DNA from: Flavobacteriaceae bacterium PS02336
Lineage (GTDB): Bacteria > Bacteroidota > Bacteroidia > Flavobacteriales > Flavobacteriaceae
Direction of reading: 5' to 3'
Length of the DNA: 64,000 nt
Assembly: GCA_029960065.1 (NCBI GenBank)
Contig: JASCOF010000002.1
Coordinates: 806,001 to 870,000 of the forward strand
The translations under genes were made by a program, and so were the position numbers. The notes below the pieces were generated by a model. It was not told the origin of the DNA and did not search any database. It worked only from the letters and a program-made list of their open reading frames with translations. Shown one piece after another: positions 1 through 9,358 of this stretch. The stretch's first letter is position 1; the number at the start of each line of letters is the position of its first letter.

Positions 1-2010
1 GATGTCAGACATTTTAATATCCAATTCGAAACCAACATTCTGAACTAAATTAAAAGGAACTTTAACTCCTTTTACTTCTTTGTAATCGTTGAAATTAGTG
101 ATTTGTTCAGTTGATTTTCCGCCTTGTTCACGAACTTTAGATTCGGCAGTTTTTAAACCTGATTTCACGTCATAATAATAGGTTGTTTTGCCGTCTTTGA
201 TAACATACGCATCGCTTCCGTTAATTGGTGCAATTCCTTCTACTTTTAAATCGGTTCTTTTTACAAGCTGTAATTCCTCAAATGGTGCAGCACTTGCTTT
301 CATTTCGACTAAATCTTCGCCTTCAAGGTTTTTTCTTTGGCCTTGCTGTTCGATATATGCGGTTTTCCCGTTTACAACTTGTTTCATTATATTCATGGTT
401 CCCATTGAAAGAGAAACCATCATTTTGCCTTTAGCATCTAATTTTGAGACAAAGGTTAATGGAGTAGGAGCCTGCGGAATGGTTGTTGAGCCATTCATGT
501 AAAGTGTTTTAACTGCTGTAACTGCTTTTTCTCCTCCAATTGCTTTAATGTAATTCTCAAAAACCGTTTTAGCAGTTAGATCTTTGGGAGCTTCTTTCTT
601 TTCTGCTGGTTTTTCAACAGCATTTCCGTATTTATCAAAATAAGAAATCGGGATTTGCAGTTTTTCTAAACCGGAAAGAACATCAGAACCTTTTCCGACA
701 ATTACAATTCGCATATTGTCCAATAAAAAATATTTGTTGGCAACTCGATAAATATCGTCGGCAGTAACATTATTAATAGTCTGAATGTATTTTTCGTAGA
801 AATCAGCTGGGAGTTTTTCGGTTTCAATGTTTAAGGCATAACGTGCTACTGCCTGAGGTTTTTCAACCTGCATTACAAATCTTCCAATGTAACCCGCTTT
901 TACGTTTCTTAAAACTTCTGGATCAACTCTTTCGGTACGGATTCTTTTAATCTCTTTAATAAATTGAACCACTGCACTATCTGTAACGGTATTTCTAACT
1001 GCAGACGAAGCTTTAAATTTAGTTACATACTTTCCGCTTCCAATACTTGAGCTAGCGCCGTAAGTCCAGGCGTGCTGTTCACGTAAATTCATGTTTAAAT
1101 AACTGTTGAAATCGCCTCCTAAAATTTGATTCGCAATAACTGCAGGGAAAAAATCAGGGTCGCTCATTTTTAAATTTAGCGTATTTACCAATGAAATTTC
1201 AGATTGAACTGCATTTGGGACATCTACAAAATCAATTTGCAATTTAGAAGGGTTTGCAGGATCAGGATAAGAATTTTTTGGAGCACTTTGTTTTTTCCAT
1301 CCGCTGAATAATTTTTCAACTGCCGCTTTTGTTTCTTTAAATTTAATATCACCAATAACTACTAAATAAGCGTTTTCTGGTACGAAATGAGAGCTATAGT
1401 TGTTTTGAACATCAGCAAGAGTAACATTTTTTACGGTTTCTTCAGAAAGATATTCTCCGTTTGGATGATTTTTTCCAAATGCTAAAACATCAACTACTCG
1501 GTTTGAAATCGCTGGGACACTTTTCTCATCTGCTTTAAGACTTTCAAGTAATTTGGCTTTTTCTTTGTCAAATTCTGTTTGAGTGAAATTAGGCTGTAAA
1601 GATCCTTCGGCTAAAAGTTCTAAAACGCGTCCAGAATATTTTGACAATGCACTCGCATAAGCACCTTGTGAAGTAAAGTTAATATTGGCTCCGTAAAAGT
1701 CAATTTCTTCGTTGAATGCCTCTTTTGTGGTTTTTTTAGTTCCATTTCCGATTAAACTGCTGGTCAGTTCATCAACTCCTTTTTTGCTGCCTTCAGTAAA
1801 TGGTGCATTATCTAAAGTAAGTGTAAAACTTACTCGCGGTAATTTATGATTTTCAACAATCAAAACTTTCATGCCGTTTGCCAAAACAAAAGTCTGCGGT
1901 TTTTTGATGTTGACTACTGGGGCGTTGCCTGGTTTAGGTTGTGGACGATCTTGTGCTTGCATAATTCCAGTTAGGAATAAAAGGATTAAAAAAGTATATA
2001 TTTTTTTCAT
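1..2010 (-). CDS. M16 family peptidase-like protein, non-catalytic partner subunit (3' end cut by window)
   Basis: Secreted M16 (pitrilysin/processing-peptidase type) protein; about 670 residues are visible and the C-terminus lies beyond the left edge. It starts at the ATG complementary to 2008-2010 with a signal peptide (MKKIYTFLILLFLTGIMQAQ). The N-terminal M16 domain has no HxxEH zinc motif: the expected place reads around FTEGSKKGVDELTSSL. The second M16 domain follows, then a C-terminal beta-rich extension from about residue 495 that resembles lipoprotein-sorting-type domains (inference). It sits 12 nt downstream of the catalytic M16 gene on the same strand, so the two probably form a heteromeric periplasmic peptidase, as in other bacterial M16B pairs. 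Family assignment is firm; substrate unknown. Confidence 0.85.
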   Translation of the reverse strand, partial: MKKIYTFLILLFLTGIMQAQDRPQPKPGNAPVVNIKKPQTFVLANGMKVLIVENHKLPRVSFTLTLDNAPFTEGSKKGVDELTSSLIGNGTKKTTKEAFNEEIDFYGANINFTSQGAYASALSKYSGRVLELLAEGSLQPNFTQTEFDKEKAKLLESLKADEKSVPAISNRVVDVLAFGKNHPNGEYLSEETVKNVTLADVQNNYSSHFVPENAYLVVIGDIKFKETKAAVEKLFSGWKKQSAPKNSYPDPANPSKLQIDFVDVPNAVQSEISLVNTLNLKMSDPDFFPAVIANQILGGDFNSYLNMNLREQHAWTYGASSSIGSGKYVTKFKASSAVRNTVTDSAVVQFIKEIKRIRTERVDPEVLRNVKAGYIGRFVMQVEKPQAVARYALNIETEKLPADFYEKYIQTINNVTADDIYRVANKYFLLDNMRIVIVGKGSDVLSGLEKLQIPISYFDKYGNAVEKPAEKKEAPKDLTAKTVFENYIKAIGGEKAVTAVKTLYMNGSTTIPQAPTPLTFVSKLDAKGKMMVSLSMGTMNIMKQVVNGKTAYIEQQGQRKNLEGEDLVEMKASAAPFEELQLVKRTDLKVEGIAPINGSDAYVIKDGKTTYYYDVKSGLKTAESKVREQGGKSTEQITNFNDYKEVKGVKVPFNLVQNVGFELDIKMSDI

Positions 2011-2022
2011 GATTCGATATTC

Positions 2023-3345
2023 TTAGTTTTGAGATTTAGGCGTCGGAATATAATCTAAAATTAAGCGCTGATTTGGATTCAAATATTTTTTAGCAACTTC
2101 TCTAATTTCTTCTCTTGTTATAGAATGGTAAATGTCGATTTCGGTATTAATTAAGTTGACATCACCATAAAGCAGATAATAAGAAGCTAGATTTTCTGCA
2201 ATTCCTTCAACACTTGCGTTGGCGTTTACATAATTATTATCGAATTTATTTTGTAGTTTTTCGTAATCTTTTTCAGAAATAAGATCGGTTTGGATTTTCA
2301 CGATTTCTTCGTCTATTTCTTTTAAGATGTCAGCAGTTGTATTTGGAGCCATTGGCAGGCCGTATAAAATGTATGTTCCGTAATCTTCCTGACTAAAACC
2401 TACAGCGCCAATCTGTAATGCCATTTTTTTATCGTCAACAATTTTTTTGTAAAGTTTAGAGCTTTTTCCGTCACTTAAATAAGAAGAGATTAAGTCTAAA
2501 ACTCTAGCATCTCTCGTTTTCATCGAAGGTGTTCTGTACGAAGCCACAATCATAGGTATTTGAATGTTCGGGTCTTCATAAGTTGCTTTAATAGTCTGCG
2601 TAATTGGTTCTTCGGTAAAAGTTTGTTTTTTAACTTCTTCGCCTTTTGGAATTGGTCCGAAATATTTCTGAATCCATTCTTTTGTTTTAGTTTTTTCGAA
2701 ATCTCCTGCAACAACTAAAACAGCATTATTTGGTGTATAAAACTTTTTATTAAATGCTTGGAATTCATCCAGAGTCGCAGCATCTAAATCTTTCATAGAT
2801 CCGATGGTTGTCCATCTGTAAGGATGATTTTTGAACATATTTTTCTTAACCTCTGCCAAGATATTTCCGTAAGGCTGGTTATCGTAACGCATTCTTTTTT
2901 CCTCTTTAACAACTTCATTTTGTGTATCAACACCAACTTTGTTAATAATAGGATGCATTAATCTTTCAGATTCCATCCACAAACCTAGTTCTAAACTGTT
3001 GGAAGGAAAAACTTCATAGTAGTAAGTTCTATCGTCTGATGTGTTGGCATTGTTAACGCCGCCGTTCGCGGTAACGATTTTCATCCATTCGCCACGTTTG
3101 ATGTTTTGAGTTCCTTCAAATAATAAGTGTTCAAAGAAGTGTGCAAATCCAGTTCTGTCTGGACGTTCGTCTTTTGATCCAACATGATACATTACTGATG
3201 TGATAACAACAGGAGCAGAAGGATCGTTGTGTAAAATAACATGCAGACCGTTGTCTAAATTGTATTCTTCAAAAGCTACTTTTTGAGCATGAGCTACTCC
3301 GCCAAGCATTAGTGCAGCACTTAACATCATTATTGATTTTTTCAT
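2023..3345 (-). CDS. M16 family zinc peptidase, catalytic subunit
   Basis: Periplasmic/secreted zinc metallopeptidase of family M16. Residues 69-73 are HFFEH, the inverted zinc motif HxxEH, followed by LLFEGT. A conserved downstream glutamate region (NEVVKEEKR) supplies the third ligand in this family. The first domain is followed by the M16 C-terminal domain (FYTPNNAVLVVAGD). The start is taken at 3345, which places a clean signal peptide (MKKSIMMLSAALMLGGVAHAQ) at the N-terminus; the in-frame ATG ten codons upstream would spoil it. At 441 residues it has the usual length of a single M16B subunit. It is the first gene of an operon with the pseudo-catalytic partner that begins at 2010. Confidence 0.92.
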   Translation of the reverse strand: MKKSIMMLSAALMLGGVAHAQKVAFEEYNLDNGLHVILHNDPSAPVVITSVMYHVGSKDERPDRTGFAHFFEHLLFEGTQNIKRGEWMKIVTANGGVNNANTSDDRTYYYEVFPSNSLELGLWMESERLMHPIINKVGVDTQNEVVKEEKRMRYDNQPYGNILAEVKKNMFKNHPYRWTTIGSMKDLDAATLDEFQAFNKKFYTPNNAVLVVAGDFEKTKTKEWIQKYFGPIPKGEEVKKQTFTEEPITQTIKATYEDPNIQIPMIVASYRTPSMKTRDARVLDLISSYLSDGKSSKLYKKIVDDKKMALQIGAVGFSQEDYGTYILYGLPMAPNTTADILKEIDEEIVKIQTDLISEKDYEKLQNKFDNNYVNANASVEGIAENLASYYLLYGDVNLINTEIDIYHSITREEIREVAKKYLNPNQRLILDYIPTPKSQN

Positions 3346-3408
3346 AAAGATTAATAATTTTAAAATATCAAACAAGAGTAGGTTGACTAGAGTTGATTTT
3401 AGTTACAT

Positions 3409-3416
3409 CAAAAATA
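3409..3416 (-). promoter_or_regulatory. Probable -7 box (TATTTTTG) of the M16 operon
   Basis: On the minus strand this reads TATTTTTG, matching the Bacteroidota TAnnTTTG box, 64 nt upstream of the ATG at 3345. A TTG lies further upstream but at a short spacing (15 nt), so only the -7 element is convincing. Confidence 0.4.
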
Positions 3417-3558
3417 GTTTTTTTTAATTATCAATTGCAGTTTTGTTTATATTAGATGAAATTTTAACAGTATTTTACTTTAAATAAAATGTTTTTTGGT
3501 TGTAAAACTGCTTGATATACAGTGTTTTTAGCGAATTAAATATTTTTGCTTCAACGGG

Positions 3559-3588
3559 TTGCATAGTAAATTATTAGTTGTATATTTG
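3559..3588 (+). promoter_or_regulatory. rplU-rpmA promoter (TTG-N19-TATATTTG)
   Basis: TTG at 3559-3561 and TATATTTG at 3581-3588 are separated by 19 nt, matching the flavobacterial -33/-7 consensus. The rplU ATG is 30 nt downstream of the -7 box. This is the best promoter match in the window. Confidence 0.7.
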
Positions 3589-3618
3589 CAACCTTAAAAT
3601 TCAATAAATCAATTTGAT

Positions 3619-4062
3619 ATGTATGCAATCGTAGAGATAGCAGGGCAACAATTTAAAGTAAGCAAAGACTTAAAGGTTTATGTTCACCGTTTGTCTAACG
3701 AAGAAGGTTCAAGTGTTTCATTTGACAAAGTTCTTTTATTAGACGATAACGGAAATGTAACTTTAGGCGCCCCAGCTATAGAAGGTGCTTCAGTAGAAGC
3801 TAAAGTGTTACAACACTTAAAAGGTGATAAAGTTATCGTTTTCAAAAAGAAAAGAAGAAAAGGATACAAAAAGAGAAATGGTCACAGACAATATCTTACA
3901 CAAATTGTAATTGAAGGTATTACTGCAGCAGGTGGAACTAAAAAAGCAGCAGCTAAAAAAGCAGTTGTAGCAGAAAATGCTCCAGCTACTGAAGTAGAAG
4001 CAGCTCCAAAAGCAAAAAAAGCAGCAGCTCCAAAAGCAAAAAAAGAAGCTACTAAAGAATAA
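3619..4062 (+). CDS. rplU: 50S ribosomal protein bL21
   Basis: Large-subunit ribosomal protein. MYAIVEIAGQQFKV at the start and the K-rich KKRRKGYKKRNGHRQYLT segment (about residues 77-94) are bL21 hallmarks. Typical bL21 ends near residue 103. Here about 45 more residues follow, almost all Ala, Lys and Glu (AAPKAKKAAAPKAKKE type), a low-complexity tail seen in some Bacteroidota ribosomal proteins. It is the first gene of a two-gene operon with rpmA, as in most bacteria, under the promoter at 3559-3588. Confidence 0.97.
   Translation: MYAIVEIAGQQFKVSKDLKVYVHRLSNEEGSSVSFDKVLLLDDNGNVTLGAPAIEGASVEAKVLQHLKGDKVIVFKKKRRKGYKKRNGHRQYLTQIVIEGITAAGGTKKAAAKKAVVAENAPATEVEAAPKAKKAAAPKAKKEATKE
4000..4044 (+). 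repeat. Tandem 24-nt repeat encoding the bL21 Ala/Lys tail
   Basis: A 21-nt identical block occurs at 4000-4020 and 4024-4044 (period 24), each coding AAPKAKK. It suggests that the tail grew by in-frame slippage. Confidence 0.8.
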
Positions 4063-4086
4063 TAACAATATTTAAACTCATACGTC

Positions 4087-4347
4087 ATGGCTCACAAGAA
4101 AGGTGTCGGTAGTTCGAAGAATGGTAGAGAATCAGAATCAAAACGTCTAGGCGTTAAGATTTTTGGTGGACAAGCTGCTATTGCTGGGAACATCATCGTT
4201 AGACAAAGAGGTTCAAAACACAACCCAGGTGAAAATGTTTACATTAGTAAAGATCACACTCTTCATGCAAGAGTTGCTGGAGTTGTTAAGTTCCAAAAGA
4301 AAAGAGATAACAAATCTTATGTATCTATTATTCCTTTCGAGGCATAA
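4087..4347 (+). CDS. rpmA: 50S ribosomal protein bL27
   Basis: Large-subunit protein whose N-terminus reaches the peptidyl-transferase centre. The sequence begins [16 protein letters not shown], the classic bL27 start without a cleaved leader, and continues with GVKIFGGQ and IIVRQRG. Length 86 aa is normal. It starts 24 nt after the rplU stop and is followed by a strong terminator. Confidence 0.98.
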   Translation: MAHKKGVGSSKNGRESESKRLGVKIFGGQAAIAGNIIVRQRGSKHNPGENVYISKDHTLHARVAGVVKFQKKRDNKSYVSIIPFEA

Positions 4348-4370
4348 TAATCAAAGATTACTTTTTATAA

Positions 4371-4401
4371 AAAACCCGTTCAGAAATGATCGGGTTTTTT
4401 T
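4371..4401 (+). terminator. Rho-independent terminator of rplU-rpmA
   Basis: AAAACCCG (4371-4378) pairs with CGGGTTTT (4391-4398) across a 12-nt loop and runs into T-rich sequence, 24 nt after the rpmA stop. Confidence 0.85.
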
Positions 4402-4412
4402 ATTTCTATTTT

Positions 4413-4440
4413 TTTGAGAAGTCTTTAAAACTTACATTTG
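4413..4440 (+). promoter_or_regulatory. Candidate promoter (TTTG-N16-TACATTTG) for the membrane-protein gene
   Basis: TACATTTG at 4433-4440 fits TAnnTTTG. TTTG at 4413-4416 is the only upstream partner, with a spacing a little short of 19 nt. The gene starts 24 nt downstream. Confidence 0.5.
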
Positions 4441-4464
4441 TTCGACCTCATTAAATAAAAAAGT

Positions 4465-5760
4465 TTGAAAAAGATCTTATTGTTATTTTTATTCTGCTGT
4501 TTCAGTATTTATGCAAAAACAGCTTCAGGAAATATTGTAAATCATTTGGGTTCATTAAATGAAAAACAAAGAAATATTTTATATGAATTTGAAGTTTTAA
4601 AAAGAAACGGATGTAAAACAGATCAATTCTGGCAGGAAAATAAAAATTTGTTTCCAGAGTTCGATTCTAAAACGAGAGATGAATTAGCGCAGCAGATTTT
4701 TGAAAATTCTAATGTTGTTTACAAGCCTCAAAAAAACTCCTCAGTTCAAATCTGGATGCAGACAAAATTGCTGACGAACTGGATGTTTTATTTGTCGGCA
4801 TTTATAGCTATTTGTGCTGTTGTTGCACTTTTTAAAAAGTATTGGAGTCTGTTAATTGGGTTTCTTCTTAAACGTTTAGAGCCTATTTTAAGGTATTTGT
4901 TTTCTCCTTTATTGTTGACTTGTGAATTGCTGGCAGTTGGAATTGCATGTGTCTTTTATGCAGTGCTTATTGAGGATTTTGTAGTGCGAACTGTAATTAT
5001 CCACCTCGGATTGTTTTTATTATGGAGTCAGTCGACGGCTTTGTTTACTAGAGAATACTGGGTTAAAAAATATGTTTTTGAGATAGAAAGTAATTTCTGG
5101 GGAACAGATCCGTGGGAAACGATAAAAACAATATGTCTGCCGGCTGTTTTTGTTACATTGGCTCTTTTGTATGTGCTGTATAAAGTTCCTGCTGACGTTT
5201 TTTATAACTACGAAATTGTGGTTTCGGGAATTGCCTCAATTTATGCATTGCCTTTTTGGCGTAAAGCAGAAAGATACATTTATCCAATTTTGTTTCCTTT
5301 TAAGAATGAAGGTTATAGAGCAAGAAGTATAGATTCTCTTGGCGCGTGTACTGTTATAGCTGTTGTTTTAACTGTTGTTCTCGTTTTGCAGTGGAATGCT
5401 GTTTTTTATAATGTAATTGCAGCGTTGATGAGTTTGGAGATTTTTGCTTTTTTAATTTTATCTTCAAAAGTTAATCATAAGTATAATTTAAGAAACTACT
5501 ATTATTTGCAGTTTATAACTGTTCTTTTTCTTGTTTTGGTCTTTTTGTATAGTTGTCAGATTAATTCAAACGAAATAATCTGGTTTTCGTTAGTAGGAAT
5601 CTGCTTATTTGTAATTCTAAAATATTTGGAAATTTTCTCTTTCTTTTCGAGCTGGAAAAGGGGTAGAGCTTGGGCGTGGAAATTGCTGGGTCTTGCAGCT
5701 TTATTGTGGCTTTTGGGTAAAGGAATTTTGTTTATTTCTCAACAACTTATTATGGTTTAG
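4465..5760 (+). CDS. Polytopic inner-membrane protein of unknown function (TTG start)
   Basis: Not recognised with certainty. It starts with a signal-like hydrophobic stretch (KKILLLFLFCCFSIYA), then a soluble segment of about 85 residues rich in charged residues (roughly 20-105). About eight or nine hydrophobic helices follow, beginning near NWMFYLSAFIAICAVVALF and continuing to the C-terminus. The architecture, an exported N-terminal domain and a bundle of membrane helices, is seen in conserved flavobacterial membrane proteins of unknown role. The start is TTG at 4465: no ATG precedes the hydrophobic leader in frame, and a -7 box lies 24 nt upstream. Its 3' end faces the AsmA gene, with the hairpin at 5769-5805 between them. 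Confidence 0.75.
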   Translation: MKKILLLFLFCCFSIYAKTASGNIVNHLGSLNEKQRNILYEFEVLKRNGCKTDQFWQENKNLFPEFDSKTRDELAQQIFENSNVVYKPQKNSSVQIWMQTKLLTNWMFYLSAFIAICAVVALFKKYWSLLIGFLLKRLEPILRYLFSPLLLTCELLAVGIACVFYAVLIEDFVVRTVIIHLGLFLLWSQSTALFTREYWVKKYVFEIESNFWGTDPWETIKTICLPAVFVTLALLYVLYKVPADVFYNYEIVVSGIASIYALPFWRKAERYIYPILFPFKNEGYRARSIDSLGACTVIAVVLTVVLVLQWNAVFYNVIAALMSLEIFAFLILSSKVNHKYNLRNYYYLQFITVLFLVLVFLYSCQINSNEIIWFSLVGICLFVILKYLEIFSFFSSWKRGRAWAWKLLGLAALLWLLGKGILFISQQLIMV

Positions 5761-5768
5761 TGCAAAAG

Positions 5769-5805
5769 AAAAAACCTTTGTCAAAGTTCAAAACTGTGAC
5801 AAAGG
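5769..5805 (-). terminator. Terminator of the AsmA-family gene
   Basis: CCTTTGTCA (5775-5783) and TGACAAAGG (5797-5805) form a 9-bp stem. On the minus strand the hairpin is followed by a T-run (complement of the A-run at 5768-5774), so it ends the AsmA transcript. On the plus strand no T-run follows. Confidence 0.7.
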
Positions 5806-5851
5806 CTTATTGATTGGAATTTGGAATTTTTTAATTTGGAATTTTTTGTAT

Positions 5852-8611
5852 TTATTCCTCGGTATCTTTTGTTTCTTCCAAATCCTCAGTTTTACGCCCT
5901 ACTTTTACTTTTGGATTGTCCTGAGTTCCAGTTACGGTCAGTGGAATTCCAAAAATACCTAATGGTGGAAGTCCCAAGCGCATTTTTAAGTTTAGCTTTC
6001 CGTCTAAGCTTGTCGTGCCTTCAATTCTTGGTCTAAAGCCGGCAAATTTAAATTTAAAACGATCGACAGTTATGATGTTGTTCTTAACTGTGGTTTTTAT
6101 ATCAACTTTAGAAACATCAGGATTCTTCATCGATTCTGAGTTTGTTTGCTTGCTAACTGCGTTGAACATTTTCAAACCTCTCACCTTTACATCTTTTACA
6201 GAAAGTGTTCCGCCTCCCACAAGTGAAGGATAAACAGGTTCCATGTTCGAATTTAAACGTCCTTTTAGTTTGTAATCTAAAGATACAATTCCTTGTGCTT
6301 TTTCTGCAGCGCTGGCCATTTTTCTAAAAACTTCTATTTCGTTGTAAGCTCTTTTAATATCAAAATCGGAAGCTTTTATAGCATAATCAAAGTTGGCTTT
6401 TTTGGTTGTTACAGCTTGGTAATTGGCTGTCATATCAACTTTACATCCTATTAAATCAAAACCAGTATTCTGCATTGTCAATTTTCCTTTGTTCATTTTT
6501 AAATTTCCGACGGCACTGTTTAAAGTCAGTTTGTCAAAATTAACTTTTTGAGCATTAGCCAATAGTTGTAAATCTAAATTTGTTGGAATAACAATTACAC
6601 CAGTTCCGCTTGTTTCTGTTTCTTTCTTTGGGGCAGAATTTTGAGTCTTTGTTACAGGTTTGCTCTCTGGCGCGTTAGACATAAATTCGTCAATATTGAT
6701 ATATCTCGATGTTACTTTAAAAGTACCTCTTAAAACACCTGTATTTGTTGTTACATAATTGATGACATTTTGCAGATAACCGTTCATTTTAAAATCAGAC
6801 TGACCGTATGCTGCTAGGAAATTATTGAATGACATTTTATCCTGGTTGATTTTAAAAATCCCTTCTTTGATCACAAATTTCTTTGGTAGAAATTCCGAAG
6901 CAATTCCGATATTCCTCAATTCAAGAGTTCCTTTATTGTATAATTTACTGTAATTTCCTTTTTCGGCATCGCTTTGTTTTCCTTTCAAAACCAAATCGGC
7001 TTTTACAAAACCATCTAAATCAAGACCTTTCTGCGAGAAGACTTTATAGATTCGATTAACATCCAATTCGCCTTTTGCTTTTACATCATAAGTCAGATCA
7101 TCAAAATTGCTCAAATCTGCTTCAACAAAAACTGGTTTTCCTTCAAAAGTAAATTGAGTTGGTTTTAAACTGACTTTCAAATCCTGAAAAGTTCCTTTTT
7201 GATTTTCAATTTTAGATTTAACTGTAATTTTGGTAATCGGATTTGGATAATAAGGCGTTTTTAAATATCCGTTTTCTAAATTAATAGTTCCGTTTGTAAC
7301 AGGAAAACGTTTGTTTTTTTGATCGAATATTCCGTTAGTTTTTATGTCGCTTACTAAATTTCCTTTTAATTGAATATCAGGAATTCCAAGCGCTTTGGTC
7401 AATTTTTCAAGATCAATTTTAGCTTTAAAATCACCATTAATGTCTGGCGTATTTACGCCTTTAACGCTAAACTTCGATTTTAAATAATCTTGATTAATGT
7501 TTAAAGATAAATTTTGGGCATCAACTATTACTAAGTCCGGATTTAGAGATGGAACTTTTGTTTTGATGTTTAAATTTAAGTTCGAAACAGGAAATGGACT
7601 TTTATTATAATTCACAAATCCGTCGTTTATTTTTACATCTAAATTAAGGTCTGGAGCGATGTTTTGTGAGGTAATATATTTGCCTTTCAAAGTAAAAAGA
7701 AGATTGGTATTTCCTTTTAATTCGGTTTGAGCAAGCCATGTGATGTATTTTGGAGGAAAAGCGGTAAAAACGTCGTACAACTTGCTGTTATCCGATTTAA
7801 TAACAAAATCCATGTTGTAGCCATCTTTCAAGATGTCAAATTTTCCTTTAAAATCGACCAAAAGCTGATTGATTTTTAAGTTATTCTGCTGGAAAAAGAA
7901 GGAAAGCGAGTTGATGTTTACCTTCGTAATCAAATCAGCATCAATTTTTTTATTCATTAAATATGGTTCGTCTTCATAAACAATATTTAATTTTTCGATT
8001 TTAGCTTTTGAGTATAAATCAAAAACAGCTTTGTTTAAATCTCCTTTTCCTAAATAATTAAATCCAAAAGCATCAAAATGAACTTTTGTCGATTTGTCGT
8101 CGTAAATAATTTTACTGTTTAAAATCTCAATTCGCTCTAGTTTTAAAGCGGTATCACTGCTGTCTTTGGCTTTAGAAGCCTGTTCCTGTGATTTGTAGAT
8201 GTTGTAATTCGCTTCGCCATTCGGGTTGACTTTTACATTTATAAAGGAATCTGATAAATAAATTTGGTCAATTTTCACCGATTTACTAAAAATCAAACTG
8301 GCTACATTTATACCAAAAGAAACCTCTTTTGCAGTAATGAATTTTTCGTTTTTATACGGTGCAGAACCATTAAGGCTCAAATTGTCTAAGGTTAAGGTCA
8401 GTGATGGAAAATGACGAAAAAACGAAACGGAAACATCAGAATAATTTAATTCTGCACTCAGTCTTTCGTTAGCGGTTTTTTTGATCTGTTCTTTAATCTG
8501 ATCTTCAAAAACGATAGGCGTTAAAAATAATAATCCTAAAATAACAGCGAAAGTTATTCCGAAATACTTCGCAATCTTAAATACGATTGATCTGGATTTA
8601 CTTTTTTGCAT
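5852..8611 (-). CDS. AsmA family protein
   Basis: Large envelope protein (919 aa) of the AsmA/TamB/YhdP-like group, thought to bridge the inner membrane and periplasm and take part in phospholipid traffic or outer-membrane homeostasis (family knowledge). A short basic N-terminus (MQKSKSRSIVFKIAKYFG) is followed by one transmembrane helix at about residues 11-32, then a long periplasmic stretch of beta-strand-rich repeats. The AsmA signature region is near the N-terminus (LSLNGSAPYKNEKFITAKEV), and a C-terminal AsmA-like block (VGGGTLSVKDVKVRGLKMF) is followed by an acidic tail (EDLEETKDTEE). It stands alone and lies 52 nt downstream of miaE on the same strand. Confidence 0.88.
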   Translation of the reverse strand: MQKSKSRSIVFKIAKYFGITFAVILGLLFLTPIVFEDQIKEQIKKTANERLSAELNYSDVSVSFFRHFPSLTLTLDNLSLNGSAPYKNEKFITAKEVSFGINVASLIFSKSVKIDQIYLSDSFINVKVNPNGEANYNIYKSQEQASKAKDSSDTALKLERIEILNSKIIYDDKSTKVHFDAFGFNYLGKGDLNKAVFDLYSKAKIEKLNIVYEDEPYLMNKKIDADLITKVNINSLSFFFQQNNLKINQLLVDFKGKFDILKDGYNMDFVIKSDNSKLYDVFTAFPPKYITWLAQTELKGNTNLLFTLKGKYITSQNIAPDLNLDVKINDGFVNYNKSPFPVSNLNLNIKTKVPSLNPDLVIVDAQNLSLNINQDYLKSKFSVKGVNTPDINGDFKAKIDLEKLTKALGIPDIQLKGNLVSDIKTNGIFDQKNKRFPVTNGTINLENGYLKTPYYPNPITKITVKSKIENQKGTFQDLKVSLKPTQFTFEGKPVFVEADLSNFDDLTYDVKAKGELDVNRIYKVFSQKGLDLDGFVKADLVLKGKQSDAEKGNYSKLYNKGTLELRNIGIASEFLPKKFVIKEGIFKINQDKMSFNNFLAAYGQSDFKMNGYLQNVINYVTTNTGVLRGTFKVTSRYINIDEFMSNAPESKPVTKTQNSAPKKETETSGTGVIVIPTNLDLQLLANAQKVNFDKLTLNSAVGNLKMNKGKLTMQNTGFDLIGCKVDMTANYQAVTTKKANFDYAIKASDFDIKRAYNEIEVFRKMASAAEKAQGIVSLDYKLKGRLNSNMEPVYPSLVGGGTLSVKDVKVRGLKMFNAVSKQTNSESMKNPDVSKVDIKTTVKNNIITVDRFKFKFAGFRPRIEGTTSLDGKLNLKMRLGLPPLGIFGIPLTVTGTQDNPKVKVGRKTEDLEETKDTEE

Positions 8612-8663
8612 AACGAATTGTAATATTAAAGTATATAAATAAAGTCAAAAAAACGAGTGTGAT

Positions 8664-9245
8664 TTATCCGTGTACGGTTTCTGATTTACCGTAATTAGTA
8701 ATGATAGAACCTTCATATTCAATCCATTCTTTCCATCGTTTATCAATGTCAATATTGTCTTGGTATTTTCTAGCGAATCCTAAAAATGTGGTGTAATGTC
8801 CAGCTTCAGAAATCATTAAATCACGATAAAATTTAGCTAATTCTGGATCTTGAATGTTTTCAGAAAGCACTTTAAAACGCTCACAGCTTCTAGCTTCAAT
8901 CATAGCAGAAAATAGTAGACGGTCGGAAAGAGCGTCTCTTCTGCTTCCGTCTTTTTTCATAAATTTAAAAAGCTCATTTACATAATGATCTTTTCTTTCA
9001 CGTCCTAAAGTCAGTCCGCGTTGTTTTATAATATCGTGAACCATTTGAAAGTGTTCCAATTCTTCTCTCGCAATAACAAGCATTTCTGTTACAAGTTCTT
9101 CTATTTCAGAATTGTAAGTAACAATGCTAATAGCGTTTGAAGCCGCTTTTTGTTCGCACCAAGCGTGATCCGTTAAAATTTCTTCGATATTTGACTCAAC
9201 GATATTTACCCAGCGAGGGTCTGTAGCTAATTTTAATCCCAACAT
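8664..9245 (-). CDS. miaE: tRNA-(ms2io6A37) hydroxylase MiaE
   Basis: Non-haem di-iron monooxygenase that hydroxylates the isopentenyl group of ms2i6A37 in tRNA. It is a ferritin-like four-helix protein of 193 aa. Iron ligands are visible as E in the EILTDHAWCEQKA segment, EExxH in AREELEHFQMVH, and later EARSCER and EAGHYTTF. Length matches the short bacterial MiaE. A -7 box lies upstream at 9269-9276. It precedes the AsmA gene but no functional link is evident. Confidence 0.9.
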   Translation of the reverse strand: MLGLKLATDPRWVNIVESNIEEILTDHAWCEQKAASNAISIVTYNSEIEELVTEMLVIAREELEHFQMVHDIIKQRGLTLGRERKDHYVNELFKFMKKDGSRRDALSDRLLFSAMIEARSCERFKVLSENIQDPELAKFYRDLMISEAGHYTTFLGFARKYQDNIDIDKRWKEWIEYEGSIITNYGKSETVHG

Positions 9246-9268
9246 AATTTCCCAGCATTTAGTTCCTG

Positions 9269-9276
9269 CAAAATTA
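9269..9276 (-). promoter_or_regulatory. Probable -7 box (TAATTTTG) of miaE
   Basis: Minus-strand TAATTTTG, 24 nt upstream of the miaE ATG; no clear -33 TTG. Confidence 0.4.
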
Positions 9277-9358
9277 GTGTTTTTTATTACTAAAAATCAG
9301 GAAATATCGTGCGATTGCGCTGAAAAAAGCATTATTTTGTAAGTTGAAACCAATTACA

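Noticed and set aside
188..502. Open frame of 104 codons on the plus strand
   Set aside because: Lies antisense within the partial M16 gene; no start context and unlikely composition.
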